64,000 nt of DNA from Laspinema sp963821735 (GTDB lineage: Bacteria > Cyanobacteriota > Cyanobacteriia > Cyanobacteriales > Laspinemataceae). The notes under the pieces were generated by a model. That model did no database searches. It was not told the origin of the DNA and saw only the letters and a list, made by a program, of their open reading frames with translations. The stretch is taken from the NCBI GenBank assembly GCA_963821735.1, contig CAWGFK010000012.1, forward strand, positions 186,001-250,000, read 5' to 3'. Both the position numbers and the translations under genes were made by a program. Shown in pieces: positions 18,767-26,971 of this stretch. Within the stretch, counting starts at the first letter, position 1. Every line of letters begins with the position of its first letter.

Positions 18767-19780
18767 TCAGTCCTTCCGGGTTATCCCAAAATCTTTAGTT
18801 TCATTGGATAAACATCCTAAAGGACAATTGGAAATCGCCCGAACATCCACATTCCCCCCAGAAATAATCACCCCAACCCGCCGATTATCGCCCATAGAAA
18901 CAACACCTTCTAATAAGGCTGCTGCTGCTAATGCACCAGTAGGTTCCACTACAATTTTCATCCGTTCCCAGAGGAAAAACATCGTCTGCAAAATAGCCGA
19001 TTCTGAGACAGTTACCAAGTCATCCACATAATGCAAAACCAAAGGAAAAGTTAACTCCCCCAACGAGGGAGTACGAGCCCCATCAGCAATCGTATCCGGA
19101 TTATGAACGCGATGCAATTGTTTACTATGAAACGATCGCGCTGCATCATCGGCATTGGCAGGTTCAACCCCGATTACCCGACATCCAGGGGATAAAGTTT
19201 TAGCGGCGATCGCACAACCGGAAAGCAATCCACCCCCGCCACAACAGACCAAAATTGCGTCTAATTCTCCCACCTCTTCTATCAACTCTTTCCCCGTCGT
19301 TCCCTGTCCCGCAATCACTTCCGCGCAGTCGTAAGGGGGAATCACCGTCAAGGCGCGATCGCGAGACAGGGTTGCCGCTAATTCCTCTCGGGAAATCTCA
19401 TGTTTGTTATATAAAATCACCTCGGGCCCATATCCCCGCGTCGCCTGTTGCTTGACTTCCGGCGCATCTTCTGGCATAATAATTGTGGCCGAAATTCCCA
19501 ATAATTGCGCCGCTAATGCGATCGCCTGGGCATGATTTCCCGAAGAATAAGCCAGTACCCCTTGCTGCTTTTCCTCCGAGGATAACTGCACTAAGGCATT
19601 GTATGCACCCCGAAATTTAAAAGACCCCGTGCGTTGGAAATTTTCACACTTAAAAAACACTCGATTTCCGGTCATTTCATCCACAGTTCGGGAGGTCATC
19701 ACCGGGGTTTTGTGGGCCACCCCATGCAAGTGACTCGCCGCAGTTTCAATCTGGCTATAATTGACCGATAAATCACTCAT
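18767..19780 (-). CDS. Threonine dehydratase / hydroxyaspartate ammonia-lyase-type PLP enzyme
   Basis: This 337-residue fold-type II PLP enzyme has the Schiff-base Lys55 in TGSFKFRGA, SSGNHAQ for substrate binding, and the phosphate-binding loop CCGGGGLLSG. It is about 320-340 residues and lacks the C-terminal ACT regulatory domain of biosynthetic IlvA. It is closer to catabolic threonine dehydratase, threo-3-hydroxyaspartate ammonia-lyase or serine racemase. These cannot be told apart by eye. The ATG overlaps the stop of the upstream thioesterase (TAATG), so the two are translationally coupled. Confidence 0.9.
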   Translation of the reverse strand: MSDLSVNYSQIETAASHLHGVAHKTPVMTSRTVDEMTGNRVFFKCENFQRTGSFKFRGAYNALVQLSSEEKQQGVLAYSSGNHAQAIALAAQLLGISATIIMPEDAPEVKQQATRGYGPEVILYNKHEISREELAATLSRDRALTVIPPYDCAEVIAGQGTTGKELIEEVGELDAILVCCGGGGLLSGCAIAAKTLSPGCRVIGVEPANADDAARSFHSKQLHRVHNPDTIADGARTPSLGELTFPLVLHYVDDLVTVSESAILQTMFFLWERMKIVVEPTGALAAAALLEGVVSMGDNRRVGVIISGGNVDVRAISNCPLGCLSNETKDFGITRKD

Positions 19781-20217
19781 TATTTCTCCTCATTTGATTC
19801 AATCCCAACTTGTTGATATTGCTCATAAGCAATGACAAATTCCTTGGGAATGGCTTTAGGGCGCATCGTCACCGCATCCACCCAAACCCACAACACTTCC
19901 GCCGTTACGACTAAATCCGATTCGCCTTTTTTGCGAATTTCATAATGACGAGTGACCCGAGTTCCGCGCAACTTTTCCAACCAAGTTGTAATTGCTAAAA
20001 CATCCCCGGCAATCGCTGGACGTAAATAATCAATCGTAACTCGCCGCATGATAAAATAACCGCCTAATTCTCGATAGCGATTGAGGGAAAACCCCAGATA
20101 TTCTGAATGTTGAATTCCCACATCTTCTAAATAATGTTGGTAACTGGCATTATTGACATGACCCAAAGCATCCATTTCATAATGTCGCACCCGAATATCT
20201 GTGACAAATTTTTCCAT
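19780..20217 (-). CDS. Acyl-CoA thioesterase, 4HBT hotdog family
   Basis: This 145-residue hotdog-fold protein has the 4-hydroxybenzoyl-CoA thioesterase type motif RVRHYEMDALGHVNNASYQHYLEDV, with the catalytic Asp in the D-x-x-GHVNN context. Family members hydrolyse acyl-CoA or acyl-ACP thioesters. Its TAA overlaps the ATG of the dehydratase gene. The acyl-CoA dehydrogenase-like gene lies 59 bp upstream on the same strand, suggesting a common acyl-CoA function. The native substrate is unknown. Confidence 0.88.
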   Translation of the reverse strand: MEKFVTDIRVRHYEMDALGHVNNASYQHYLEDVGIQHSEYLGFSLNRYRELGGYFIMRRVTIDYLRPAIAGDVLAITTWLEKLRGTRVTRHYEIRKKGESDLVVTAEVLWVWVDAVTMRPKAIPKEFVIAYEQYQQVGIESNEEK

Positions 20218-20276
20218 GATTAAGCCAGTTTACCTGAGTGAATATATCTTAATTGTAAACAAATTTGCGCGCTCAT

Positions 20277-21366
20277 TTACGGCGATCGCATCAATTGGGC
20301 CAAAGTTGCTTCCATCACTGCTGAAGTTTGCCCAGATACCCCAAAAACTAGGGCTTCTCGATATACCCGTCCCGCCTGAGAGTCCGCCAAATTGGACGCG
20401 CCACTACAAACCGTAATCGCACCTTGCGCCGATCGATAGGCTAAATCAATCCCTTGCACCCGCAAAGGTAACGCCTGGGAATACCAAGTATCCAGTTCCT
20501 CCCGGGATTGGTGGAACATTAACTGCTGAATGTTGTGCCGACAGGTAATCAGTTCGCGATTAAGAGCATGATACGCAGCAGAAATAAAGGGGAGTGGGTT
20601 TTTTCTGGGCGATCGCCTCAATAATATCTAATCCGGCGCGGGCGCATCCTAAGATTAAAGCACTATTATTCAACACATTTTTGCGATCGCTTTCATGAAT
20701 CCCGAGTGCGGGTTGTATAAATAACACCCGTTCCTCGGGCAAAAACCACTGTTCCAGAACGCCACTCACGGTTTGAGTCGATTGCATTGCCGCCAAAGAC
20801 ATCGGCGCATTCCATGTCATTTTCGCTCCGTTTTCTTGGCAATTCACCAAGGGAATGATTCCATAAACTGCTTTGTGATCGGGCAATTCTGCGGCTAAAA
20901 CTACCTCAGAAAAAATTCCAAATCCTGTCACCCAAGGGACAGTCCCCGAAAGCAAAAATCCCCCGGGTATGGGTAAGGCTTTCACTAAAGGATTGCCAGG
21001 GCGTCGCAAATGAGAAAACCCAATCCCTAACAAGCGATTTCCTGTCGCTAAATGGGGCAAATATTCGGCCTTTAATGCCTCATTCTGACTGCGATTAATC
21101 GCGCTTCCGGCACTTTGATGTTGGGTTTGTAAAAACCCTAACGCACCGGAGTACCGGGCAGTCGCCTCCTGAATTTCCCAAGCCATTTGCGGATCCCCAG
21201 TTCCCCAGGGTTCGGGCAGTTTTAACCCCAATAAATGACGACTGCCCAATCCTGCTAAGGCAGTTTTCAGGGTCTCCGGGTCCTGGTCCAAAAGAGTCGC
21301 ATTCGGGGCTACAGCGTCTCGCAAATAAGACTCTGCCACCGCTAACAGGCTGTGCTGGCAATTCAT
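20277..21366 (-). CDS. Acyl-CoA dehydrogenase family protein (frameshifted)
   Basis: The N-terminal part (GSRHLLGLKLPEPWGTGDPQMAWEIQE, LATGNRLLGIGFSHLRRPGNP, WVTGFGIFSEVV) and the C-terminal helical part (ISAAYHALNRELITCRHNIQQL, GASNLADSQAGRVYREA) lie in adjacent frames. Removing one base in the T6 run at 20599-20604 joins them as ...EAIAQKNPLPFISAAYHAL..., giving 362 residues and no other stop. This is the FAD-binding acyl-CoA dehydrogenase fold. The usual catalytic Glu is not obvious, so it may be a monooxygenase-like or non-canonical member. A homopolymer insertion error is the likely cause of the break. Confidence 0.8.
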
Positions 21367-21373
21367 ATTTATC

Positions 21374-21431
21374 TTAGCCTACGAAGGCAGGCTTCGTCCT
21401 GTGAGCCTCCACCCTTGAGGGTGCGGGTTTT
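21374..21431. repeat. Interspersed two-hairpin repeat, copy 1
   Basis: This is a divergent copy of a repeat found six times in the window. Hairpin 1 is AGCCT...AGGC with a larger loop, followed by TTCGTCC, then hairpin 2 (CCACCCTTGAGGGTGCGG) and TTTTTA. It lies just upstream of the acyl-CoA dehydrogenase gene. Confidence 0.75.
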
Positions 21432-21544
21432 TACATAGTGAATTATACGATCCCCTCATCTTTAAACACAAGTCCATCGGGATTCAGCAATTTTCGAGCT
21501 AATCCGATAAAATAGAGAAGGATAAACTTTTAGGAAATTATATC

Positions 21545-21925
21545 ATGATAACCTCAATTCATCGAATCATCCTAATTTTTGGCTTAACTTTATTGCTGGT
21601 ATTTGCCGGAACATCGGCACAAGGCTCAATTGCGGATACGAGTCGGATTGCACGCTTAGAATCAGAAATTTTCAGCCTGCGATCGCAAATCAATCGGTTA
21701 CAATCCGACGTGGCTAGATTGGCAAGACAACCTGCTACTTCTCCCCCGATTTCTCGTCCCCAATCTCCGGAAGAGTCTCCGCCAATTCCCACACCCAGAC
21801 AACCGGATGACCCCTCTCTCTCCGAACAATTTGATAACCTCGCTATCTTGGCGATCGAACTCAAAGAACGCATCACGACGGTGGAAGAGAGACTCGCGGA
21901 AATCGAGGGCCGGATCAGCCCTTAA
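21545..21925 (+). CDS. Small secreted coiled-coil protein
   Basis: This 126-residue protein has a clear N-terminal signal peptide (IHRIILIFGLTLLLVFAGTSAQG). A heptad coiled coil follows (SRIARLESEIFSLRSQINRLQSDVARL), then a Pro/Ser linker and a second helix (LAIELKERITTVEERLAEIEGRI). This layout is common in cyanobacterial periplasmic proteins of unknown function. No catalytic motif is visible. It is a single gene on the plus strand. Confidence 0.65.
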   Translation: MITSIHRIILIFGLTLLLVFAGTSAQGSIADTSRIARLESEIFSLRSQINRLQSDVARLARQPATSPPISRPQSPEESPPIPTPRQPDDPSLSEQFDNLAILAIELKERITTVEERLAEIEGRISP

Positions 21926-22058
21926 CTGAGGAGGGCAGGGGACGGTTATCATTGAATCAAAAATTGTTGCCAGTAATGCTTTCCCCCTGTCCCCAATTAT
22001 GTCATAATTTAAAGCGAGATAAAATCAGTCTATTTCTCTGTCAAATAGAGGTTACCCT

Positions 22059-22466
22059 ATGCTATCGCCTTGGCCCAGTTTAGTCACCGTTGCTGCTTTA
22101 ATTGTTTACTTTGTGGTGACCATTAATGTCGGTCGTGCCCGAGCTAAATACAAAATTATGCCCCCAGCCATGTCAGGAAATCCGGACTTTGAAAGAGTGG
22201 TGCGGGTCCATGAAAATACCCTAGAGCAAATGATTGCATTCTTGCCTGCTTTATGGATTTTTTCAGTGTTTGTCAGTCCGATTTGGGCGGCGGCGATCGG
22301 GGGAGTTTGGGTGTTGGGACGGATTATTTATGCCTGGGGATATTACCAAGCGGCTGAAAAACGAGTAATCGGCTTTGCCATTAGTTCCTTAACCAACATG
22401 ATTCTGCTCATCGGTTCCTTAGTCGGAATCATTTTAAATGTGGCTCAATCTGGAATTTTAAGCTAA
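22059..22466 (+). CDS. MAPEG-family membrane protein
   Basis: This 135-residue four-span membrane protein carries the MAPEG signature: NVGRARAKYKIMPPAMSGNPDFERVVRVHENTLEQM followed by FLPALWIF and GRIIYAWGYY. MAPEG proteins (microsomal GST-like) bind glutathione and act on hydrophobic electrophiles or lipid peroxides. Arg and Glu of RVHENTxE are the glutathione and substrate contacts in relatives. The specific reaction here is unknown. Confidence 0.9.
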   Translation: MLSPWPSLVTVAALIVYFVVTINVGRARAKYKIMPPAMSGNPDFERVVRVHENTLEQMIAFLPALWIFSVFVSPIWAAAIGGVWVLGRIIYAWGYYQAAEKRVIGFAISSLTNMILLIGSLVGIILNVAQSGILS

Positions 22467-22615
22467 TTTTGAGTCTAAAATCGCTCTCCAAGCGTGTGAG
22501 GGTAAAATTTGGGGAGTTCTCCTTGAATTTACCCTCATTTAAAAGTTAAAAAATGTTTAATTGGGTCATAAAATTGTTTTTTTAATCTAAATTCTGTCTC
22601 AAATTTTGATACACC

Positions 22616-23545
22616 ATGATAAATCACTGCCCGGTTTGCGATACGGAATATTTAGAAGGAGAACATCAACGCTGTTCTCAGTGTGGATGGGATTTGACCC
22701 CAGTTCCCGGCAGTCCATCTAGCAAATTGAGAAAAGCATTTTTAGCCAAACAACAAATCCAGATAGACTGGGCGAAAAAAATGTGGATGCGCCACCAAAT
22801 GCAAGCGGAATTTAATCATCAGCATCCGGCAGGAAATGCGAGTCAGTCTGAGAAATTTTCCCAATTGGAAAATCAGTTTAATGAACGGTTTAATCAAGTC
22901 ACGACTCAATTACAAGAAGCCCGAGAAGAACGAGCCTATCTTCAATCTCAGTTAGAATGGATTTCGACTTATTTACAAGGGGTTAATTTCCCGCAGATTG
23001 AAACCGTCTTAGGGCAAGTTTCGGACTGGATGCAGGGGAGTGCCGTTCCCCCGACTCCGGAAGAGACTGCGGAACCCTTTTATCCCACTTCTGAGGTGGG
23101 AATTGATTATAGTCGGTTAATGAATTTACTCTCCAAAGGGAAATGGAGAAAAGCGGATGAAGAAACTTGGGCGATCGCCCTCAAAGCAGCGGTTCGAGAA
23201 GAGGAAGGTTGGTTAAGCGTAGAAGACTTACAAAGGTTTCCAAAAACTGATTTAGCCACCCTCGATTGGATTTGGGATTACTATAGTCATGGTCAGTTTG
23301 GATTGAGAGTTCAACAGCAAATTTGGGAAACCGTCCAAGGGGATTACACCGAATTTTGCGATCGCGTCCGTTGGCGAGTCCAGGACAACTGGATTTACTA
23401 TGATGAACTCGACTTTTCCTTAGACGCTGTAAGAGGTCATCTCCCGGCGATCGCATGGCGGAAACGCGCTTGTTATGGCGTCGGCAAATCCACCGCTCAA
23501 GAAGCCTTAATCACCTTATTTGAGTCACTGCAAATGATTCCCTAA
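22616..23545 (+). CDS. GUN4-domain protein with N-terminal zinc ribbon
   Basis: This 309-residue protein starts with a zinc ribbon (Cys5, Cys8, Cys20, Cys23 in CPVCDTEYLEGEHQRCSQCGW). A coiled coil (about 80-125) follows, then a C-terminal GUN4 domain (about 165-309: DYSRLMNLLSKGKWRKADEETW, GWLSVEDLQRFPKTDLATLDWIWDYYSHGQFG). GUN4 domains bind porphyrins and, in the true Gun4, stimulate Mg-chelatase. Here the fusion to a zinc ribbon and coiled coil suggests a regulator or scaffold rather than the canonical Gun4. Function unproven. Confidence 0.85.
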   Translation: MINHCPVCDTEYLEGEHQRCSQCGWDLTPVPGSPSSKLRKAFLAKQQIQIDWAKKMWMRHQMQAEFNHQHPAGNASQSEKFSQLENQFNERFNQVTTQLQEAREERAYLQSQLEWISTYLQGVNFPQIETVLGQVSDWMQGSAVPPTPEETAEPFYPTSEVGIDYSRLMNLLSKGKWRKADEETWAIALKAAVREEEGWLSVEDLQRFPKTDLATLDWIWDYYSHGQFGLRVQQQIWETVQGDYTEFCDRVRWRVQDNWIYYDELDFSLDAVRGHLPAIAWRKRACYGVGKSTAQEALITLFESLQMIP

Positions 23546-23602
23546 TTCCGGATTTCCCCTCCCCTGAGAGGAAAGGGGTTCGGGTTTATTGGGATTTAAA
23601 AA

Positions 23603-24448
23603 TTAAGAATCACCTTCCACATTCCCAAGATTAAACAGAAAAGGAACGCGGGGAGCATCCTTTCCTAACACCAACACCTTCGGCATTTGAGCGCCTCCTT
23701 CTCGCCATGCTTGAATCGCTTCTTTCTGTAGCACCAACTCACCCCCTTGGGCTTTTAAAGTCTCCGCTAACAGTCGTTGTGCTTCCGATCGACCTTGAGC
23801 GCGATTAATATCGGCTTGGGCTTCTTGTTCCGCTTCCCGAGCAATATAAACCGCTCTTTGCGCCCGTTGTTCAGCAATTTGCTTCTCTTCAACCGCCTTA
23901 GCAAAGTCCGTTGAAAAATTCAAATCAATCACACTGGTATCAATGACAATCACCCCATATTTTTCTAATCGACCGCTGAGAGCATTATCAAAATCTTCCT
24001 TCAAAGCACTCCGTTGAGTAATCGATTCTTCTGCGGTTTTTTTAGCCCCTGCTATTTTAAACGATTCCTGAGTTTGAGGTGCAATAATTTTGGCTACAAT
24101 ATTCTCCAAAGACCCTTGAGTTCGGCGAATCGTCACCACCTGAGTGGGGTCCAGACGAAAATTAATCGCAAATCGTCCCGTCAAATCCTGTAAATCGCGG
24201 GTGGCACTTTTAGCAGGCACTTCAAACTTTTGCACCGTCACATCATACACATCCACCTTGGAAATCAAGGGCGGTTTGATGTGAATTCCTTCCAGTAAAG
24301 CGCCATCGCGAGATTTACCCAGGATACTCAACACCCCTGCCTCCCCAGGGTTGATAATCACAAAAGAACTCGATCCCAGCAACAGGATTAAAGCTAAGAC
24401 AATTCCAATCACGATCGCTTGGATATTTTGCGCGTACTGATTCTTCAA
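23603..24448 (-). CDS. Prohibitin-family SPFH/Band 7 membrane protein
   Basis: This 281-residue protein has one N-terminal membrane span (IQAIVIGIVLALILLLGSSSFVII) and the SPFH domain (VINPGEAGVLSILGKSRDGALLEGIHIKPPLISKVDVYDV). A long charged helix follows (AVEEKQIAEQRAQRAVYIAREAEQEAQADINRAQGRSEAQRLLAETL). Prohibitins form large ring scaffolds in the membrane and influence protease FtsH and membrane organisation. It is monocistronic on the minus strand and convergent with the GUN4-domain gene. Confidence 0.92.
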   Translation of the reverse strand: MKNQYAQNIQAIVIGIVLALILLLGSSSFVIINPGEAGVLSILGKSRDGALLEGIHIKPPLISKVDVYDVTVQKFEVPAKSATRDLQDLTGRFAINFRLDPTQVVTIRRTQGSLENIVAKIIAPQTQESFKIAGAKKTAEESITQRSALKEDFDNALSGRLEKYGVIVIDTSVIDLNFSTDFAKAVEEKQIAEQRAQRAVYIAREAEQEAQADINRAQGRSEAQRLLAETLKAQGGELVLQKEAIQAWREGGAQMPKVLVLGKDAPRVPFLFNLGNVEGDS

Positions 24449-24921
24449 ATCCTTATCTCCTATGATGCCATAATAGGGCTACACCTTATAGATTAGCAGA
24501 GTATCTTGGGAGTGGGAAAGTTACCCAGAAGGGATTTTGGCGTTAACGGGTCTTGTAAACTCTCGTGGGGTGGCGATCGGCTAAAATTCTAAAAATTATT
24601 TAGACTCGACGTGAAACCAGGTGAAATTGAGGACTCACTCCCTTGTTCATGAAGTAATTCCGCCGAATTTCTTAGAAAAATGAATGGGAAATTGATGGAT
24701 TTAGACAACTTCTTCAAGCCGGTAAACGCACCGATGCCCGAGGCAATGTTAGAGCCTTTTTAAGCACTTTTTCTCATGGTTATCTTTGATGATTAATGTT
24801 GGGCAAATAGAAAAAACCTATTAAGATGCTTGATTTTTCCGTCAATTTGAGATAAAATAAGATTAAACCCTTTAGGGATGGTTGAAAAAATAAGTCGTTG
24901 TTTTATTGGACAATAAATTTT
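24449..24921. other. Gap upstream of the three-Cys-motif gene
   Basis: There is no intact gene. One short open stretch ends GFRQLLQAGKRTDARGNVRAFLSTFSHGYL followed by TGA near 24790. It reads like the tail of a lost gene, but I cannot assign it. It sits at the left border of the tcm/tcmP accessory block. Confidence 0.3.
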
Positions 24922-25758
24922 ATGTCGAGTATTCATACAGGGATAGAGTGGACCGATAGAACCTGGAATCCCACTACAGGCTGCACAAAAATCAGTCCGG
25001 GATGCACTCATTGCTATGCAGAAGCCCTCACCAAGCGGTTTCATACCAATTTCCCCAATGGATTTGACTTAACGCTACATCCAGAACGGATAGAAGAACC
25101 GAAACGTTGGCGAAAACCGAGTCGAATTTTCGTCAATTCAATGAGTGACTTATTCCATGAAGACGTTCCTCTGGATTTCCTTAAAAATGTCTTCGAGGTG
25201 ATGGAAAAAACGCCTTGGCATATTTATCAAATTTTGACAAAACGGCATGAACGTTTGCTACAGCTTGTACCCGAATTAAAATGGCCGGAAAATGTTTGGA
25301 TGGGTGTTTCGGTTGAAAATCAAAACTATGTTCAGCGGGTTGACTATTTGCGCCAAGTTCCGGCAACGGTGAGGTTCCTGTCCTGTGAACCGCTTTTAGG
25401 GCCTTTGCAACTTGACCTGACAGACATTCATTGGGTAATTGTTGGCGGCGAATCCGGACCAAAACACCGCCCCATGAAACTAGAATGGGCGCAAAGTATC
25501 CGCCAACAATGCCAGGAATCTGGAGTGGCTTTTTTCTTTAAGCAAGTCGGGGGCAGAACCCCTAAAGCAAATGGCAGATTACTAGATGAAAAAATCTGGG
25601 ATGAAATGCCCTATGCTTGGCATAAGCACCAGCAAAAGTGGGACAGTAATTCGGCTCAGTCAAAGTACCCGTTTGGCAGGCAGGAATTAGTAAGTAAGAA
25701 AATTTACTTTGAAATGGTGTGGAAGGAAATGTCACTTTTACTTTATCGCCAAAGGTAA
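24922..25758 (+). CDS. Three-Cys-motif protein (DUF5131, phage Gp37/Gp68-like)
   Basis: The better start is ATG at 24922 (MSSIHTGIEWTDRTWNPTTGC), 24 nt inside the longest open frame. The three cysteines Cys21, Cys28 and Cys31 in GCTKISPGCTHCYAE define the family. Further conserved parts are RIFVNSMSDLFHEDVP, VWMGVSVENQ, RFLSCEPLLGP, WVIVGGESGPKHRPM and FFFKQVGG. The CxxxxxxCxxC cluster suggests metal or Fe-S binding, as in radical-SAM-like enzymes. The known partner is TcmP, whose broken gene lies convergently next door. The last 30-odd residues (after QQKWD) are antisense to the 3' part of tcmP and look like read-through, so the natural C-terminus may be lost. Confidence 0.8.
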   Translation: MSSIHTGIEWTDRTWNPTTGCTKISPGCTHCYAEALTKRFHTNFPNGFDLTLHPERIEEPKRWRKPSRIFVNSMSDLFHEDVPLDFLKNVFEVMEKTPWHIYQILTKRHERLLQLVPELKWPENVWMGVSVENQNYVQRVDYLRQVPATVRFLSCEPLLGPLQLDLTDIHWVIVGGESGPKHRPMKLEWAQSIRQQCQESGVAFFFKQVGGRTPKANGRLLDEKIWDEMPYAWHKHQQKWDSNSAQSKYPFGRQELVSKKIYFEMVWKEMSLLLYRQR

Positions 25759-26858
25759 TTTCTCCTTTTGGTTTTAGGTCGTTTGTAGCAGGTTTATCAA
25801 CTAAAATTTTTCCGTCCTTCTCTAGTTTTCTGAGAGCTTCTTTGTAATTTGCCTTTATATAGCGTTTGCCAACATTATGTTGCTCGTAAATCTCGATCCA
25901 TAGTCATAGTCTGACCGGCAAATTCATCCAATAGACATATCGTCAGAGTCATCTAACGGTCTTGACAGCTCGAAATAGTAAAGGTTGATATTTTGGAGCT
26001 ACATTGTATTCAAACGATGGCACGCCTTGTTCTGTGCTCGAGCTTTGCTTTGCCATAATTTCTTTGATAATTTTGCAATCCCAGAATGTCTTTGATACAA
26101 AAATTAAATGATGGCTAGTCCGGCTTCCTATTGCATCTTTAAAACAAAAGGGTAAAACATAAGCACCCCCGATTGCTTTCAATGCTCTAAAATACCTTCC
26201 AGAATAGTCGATTCTCGTTCATTAGGAACAGTTTAGAGTTCCGTTTTTCTCGCAGTAGGTCTGGCTCGTTCTTTACCAAACAGCGAATTCATATGTTCTT
26301 GTACCGCAGGGTTACTTAATCCCATATTAATTCGATTGTAGTTAAAGAAAAATAGGCAATCACAACCCCAATTTTGATAACCGATCCAATGAGTTTAAGA
26401 GACAAGCCCTTTATACCCCCACGGGTCTATAAAAAAGAGTGTGGGTCCTGACTGAATCGGTTTAATTCTTGATAATTGTTTTCCCCGACTTCCATGTTTA
26501 AAATCCGGGGCCGGTGATTTAATTTTTCTATATTTGGTAAAGCATTAATGGCCTGTTGAAGCGATTGGGTATTTTCCGCATCTAAATCATTAAAAACTGT
26601 GATTAACTTTTGGCGCATATCATCATCGCCAAGCGCTTGTTTCAAAATGATTAAAGGGGTGGACTTAGAGCCATCCTTATAGCGCCCTGGACCAGAAAAC
26701 AAATCCACATAAGCCATGTTTATTTTTCTTTTTTTAACCCAAGGTATCATTACCTTTGCCCAAGCCCAAAAGTATTTCGCCACAATTTCAGCTTTGACTA
26801 AAGATTGTTCGGCAAACTCATTAAAAAAAGAACTATTGCTCATCAGATTATCTTCCAA
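25740..26858 (-). pseudogene. tcmP: Decayed three-Cys-motif partner protein TcmP
   Basis: The intact N-terminal piece (MEDNLMSNSSFFNEFAEQ..., with the methyltransferase-like AYVDLFSGPGRYKDG) ends at 26427. The rest can be followed only by changing frame repeatedly: PTLFFIDPWGYKGL, then KLIGSVIK, then NWGCDCLFFFNYNRINMGLSNPAVQEHMNSLFGKERA, an in-frame TAA, NERESTIL, then KAIGGAYVLPFCFKD...TSHHLIFVSK, and finally IEIYEQHNVGKRYIKANYKEALRKLEKDGKILVDKP. At least five indels of both signs are present, so this is real decay. The tail runs into the 3' end of the convergent three-Cys-motif gene. Confidence 0.8.
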
Positions 26859-26894
26859 ATTTTTACGAATTGTGACAAGAGCCTAGTTGATATG

Positions 26895-26928
26895 GGGTGA
26901 GGCCATTCCAGAATGGCCTCACCCTTTT
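26895..26928 (+). terminator. Strong hairpin between tcmP and the oxoprolinase gene
   Basis: GGGTGAGGCCATTC pairs perfectly with GAATGGCCTCACCC and is followed by TTTT on the plus strand. The T run is on the plus strand although both neighbouring genes are on the minus strand, so it may be a relic or a boundary hairpin of the accessory block. Confidence 0.5.
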
Positions 26929-26971
26929 GTAATGATTAGGGTAGTAATTTACTACTCTAATCTAAACTGAC

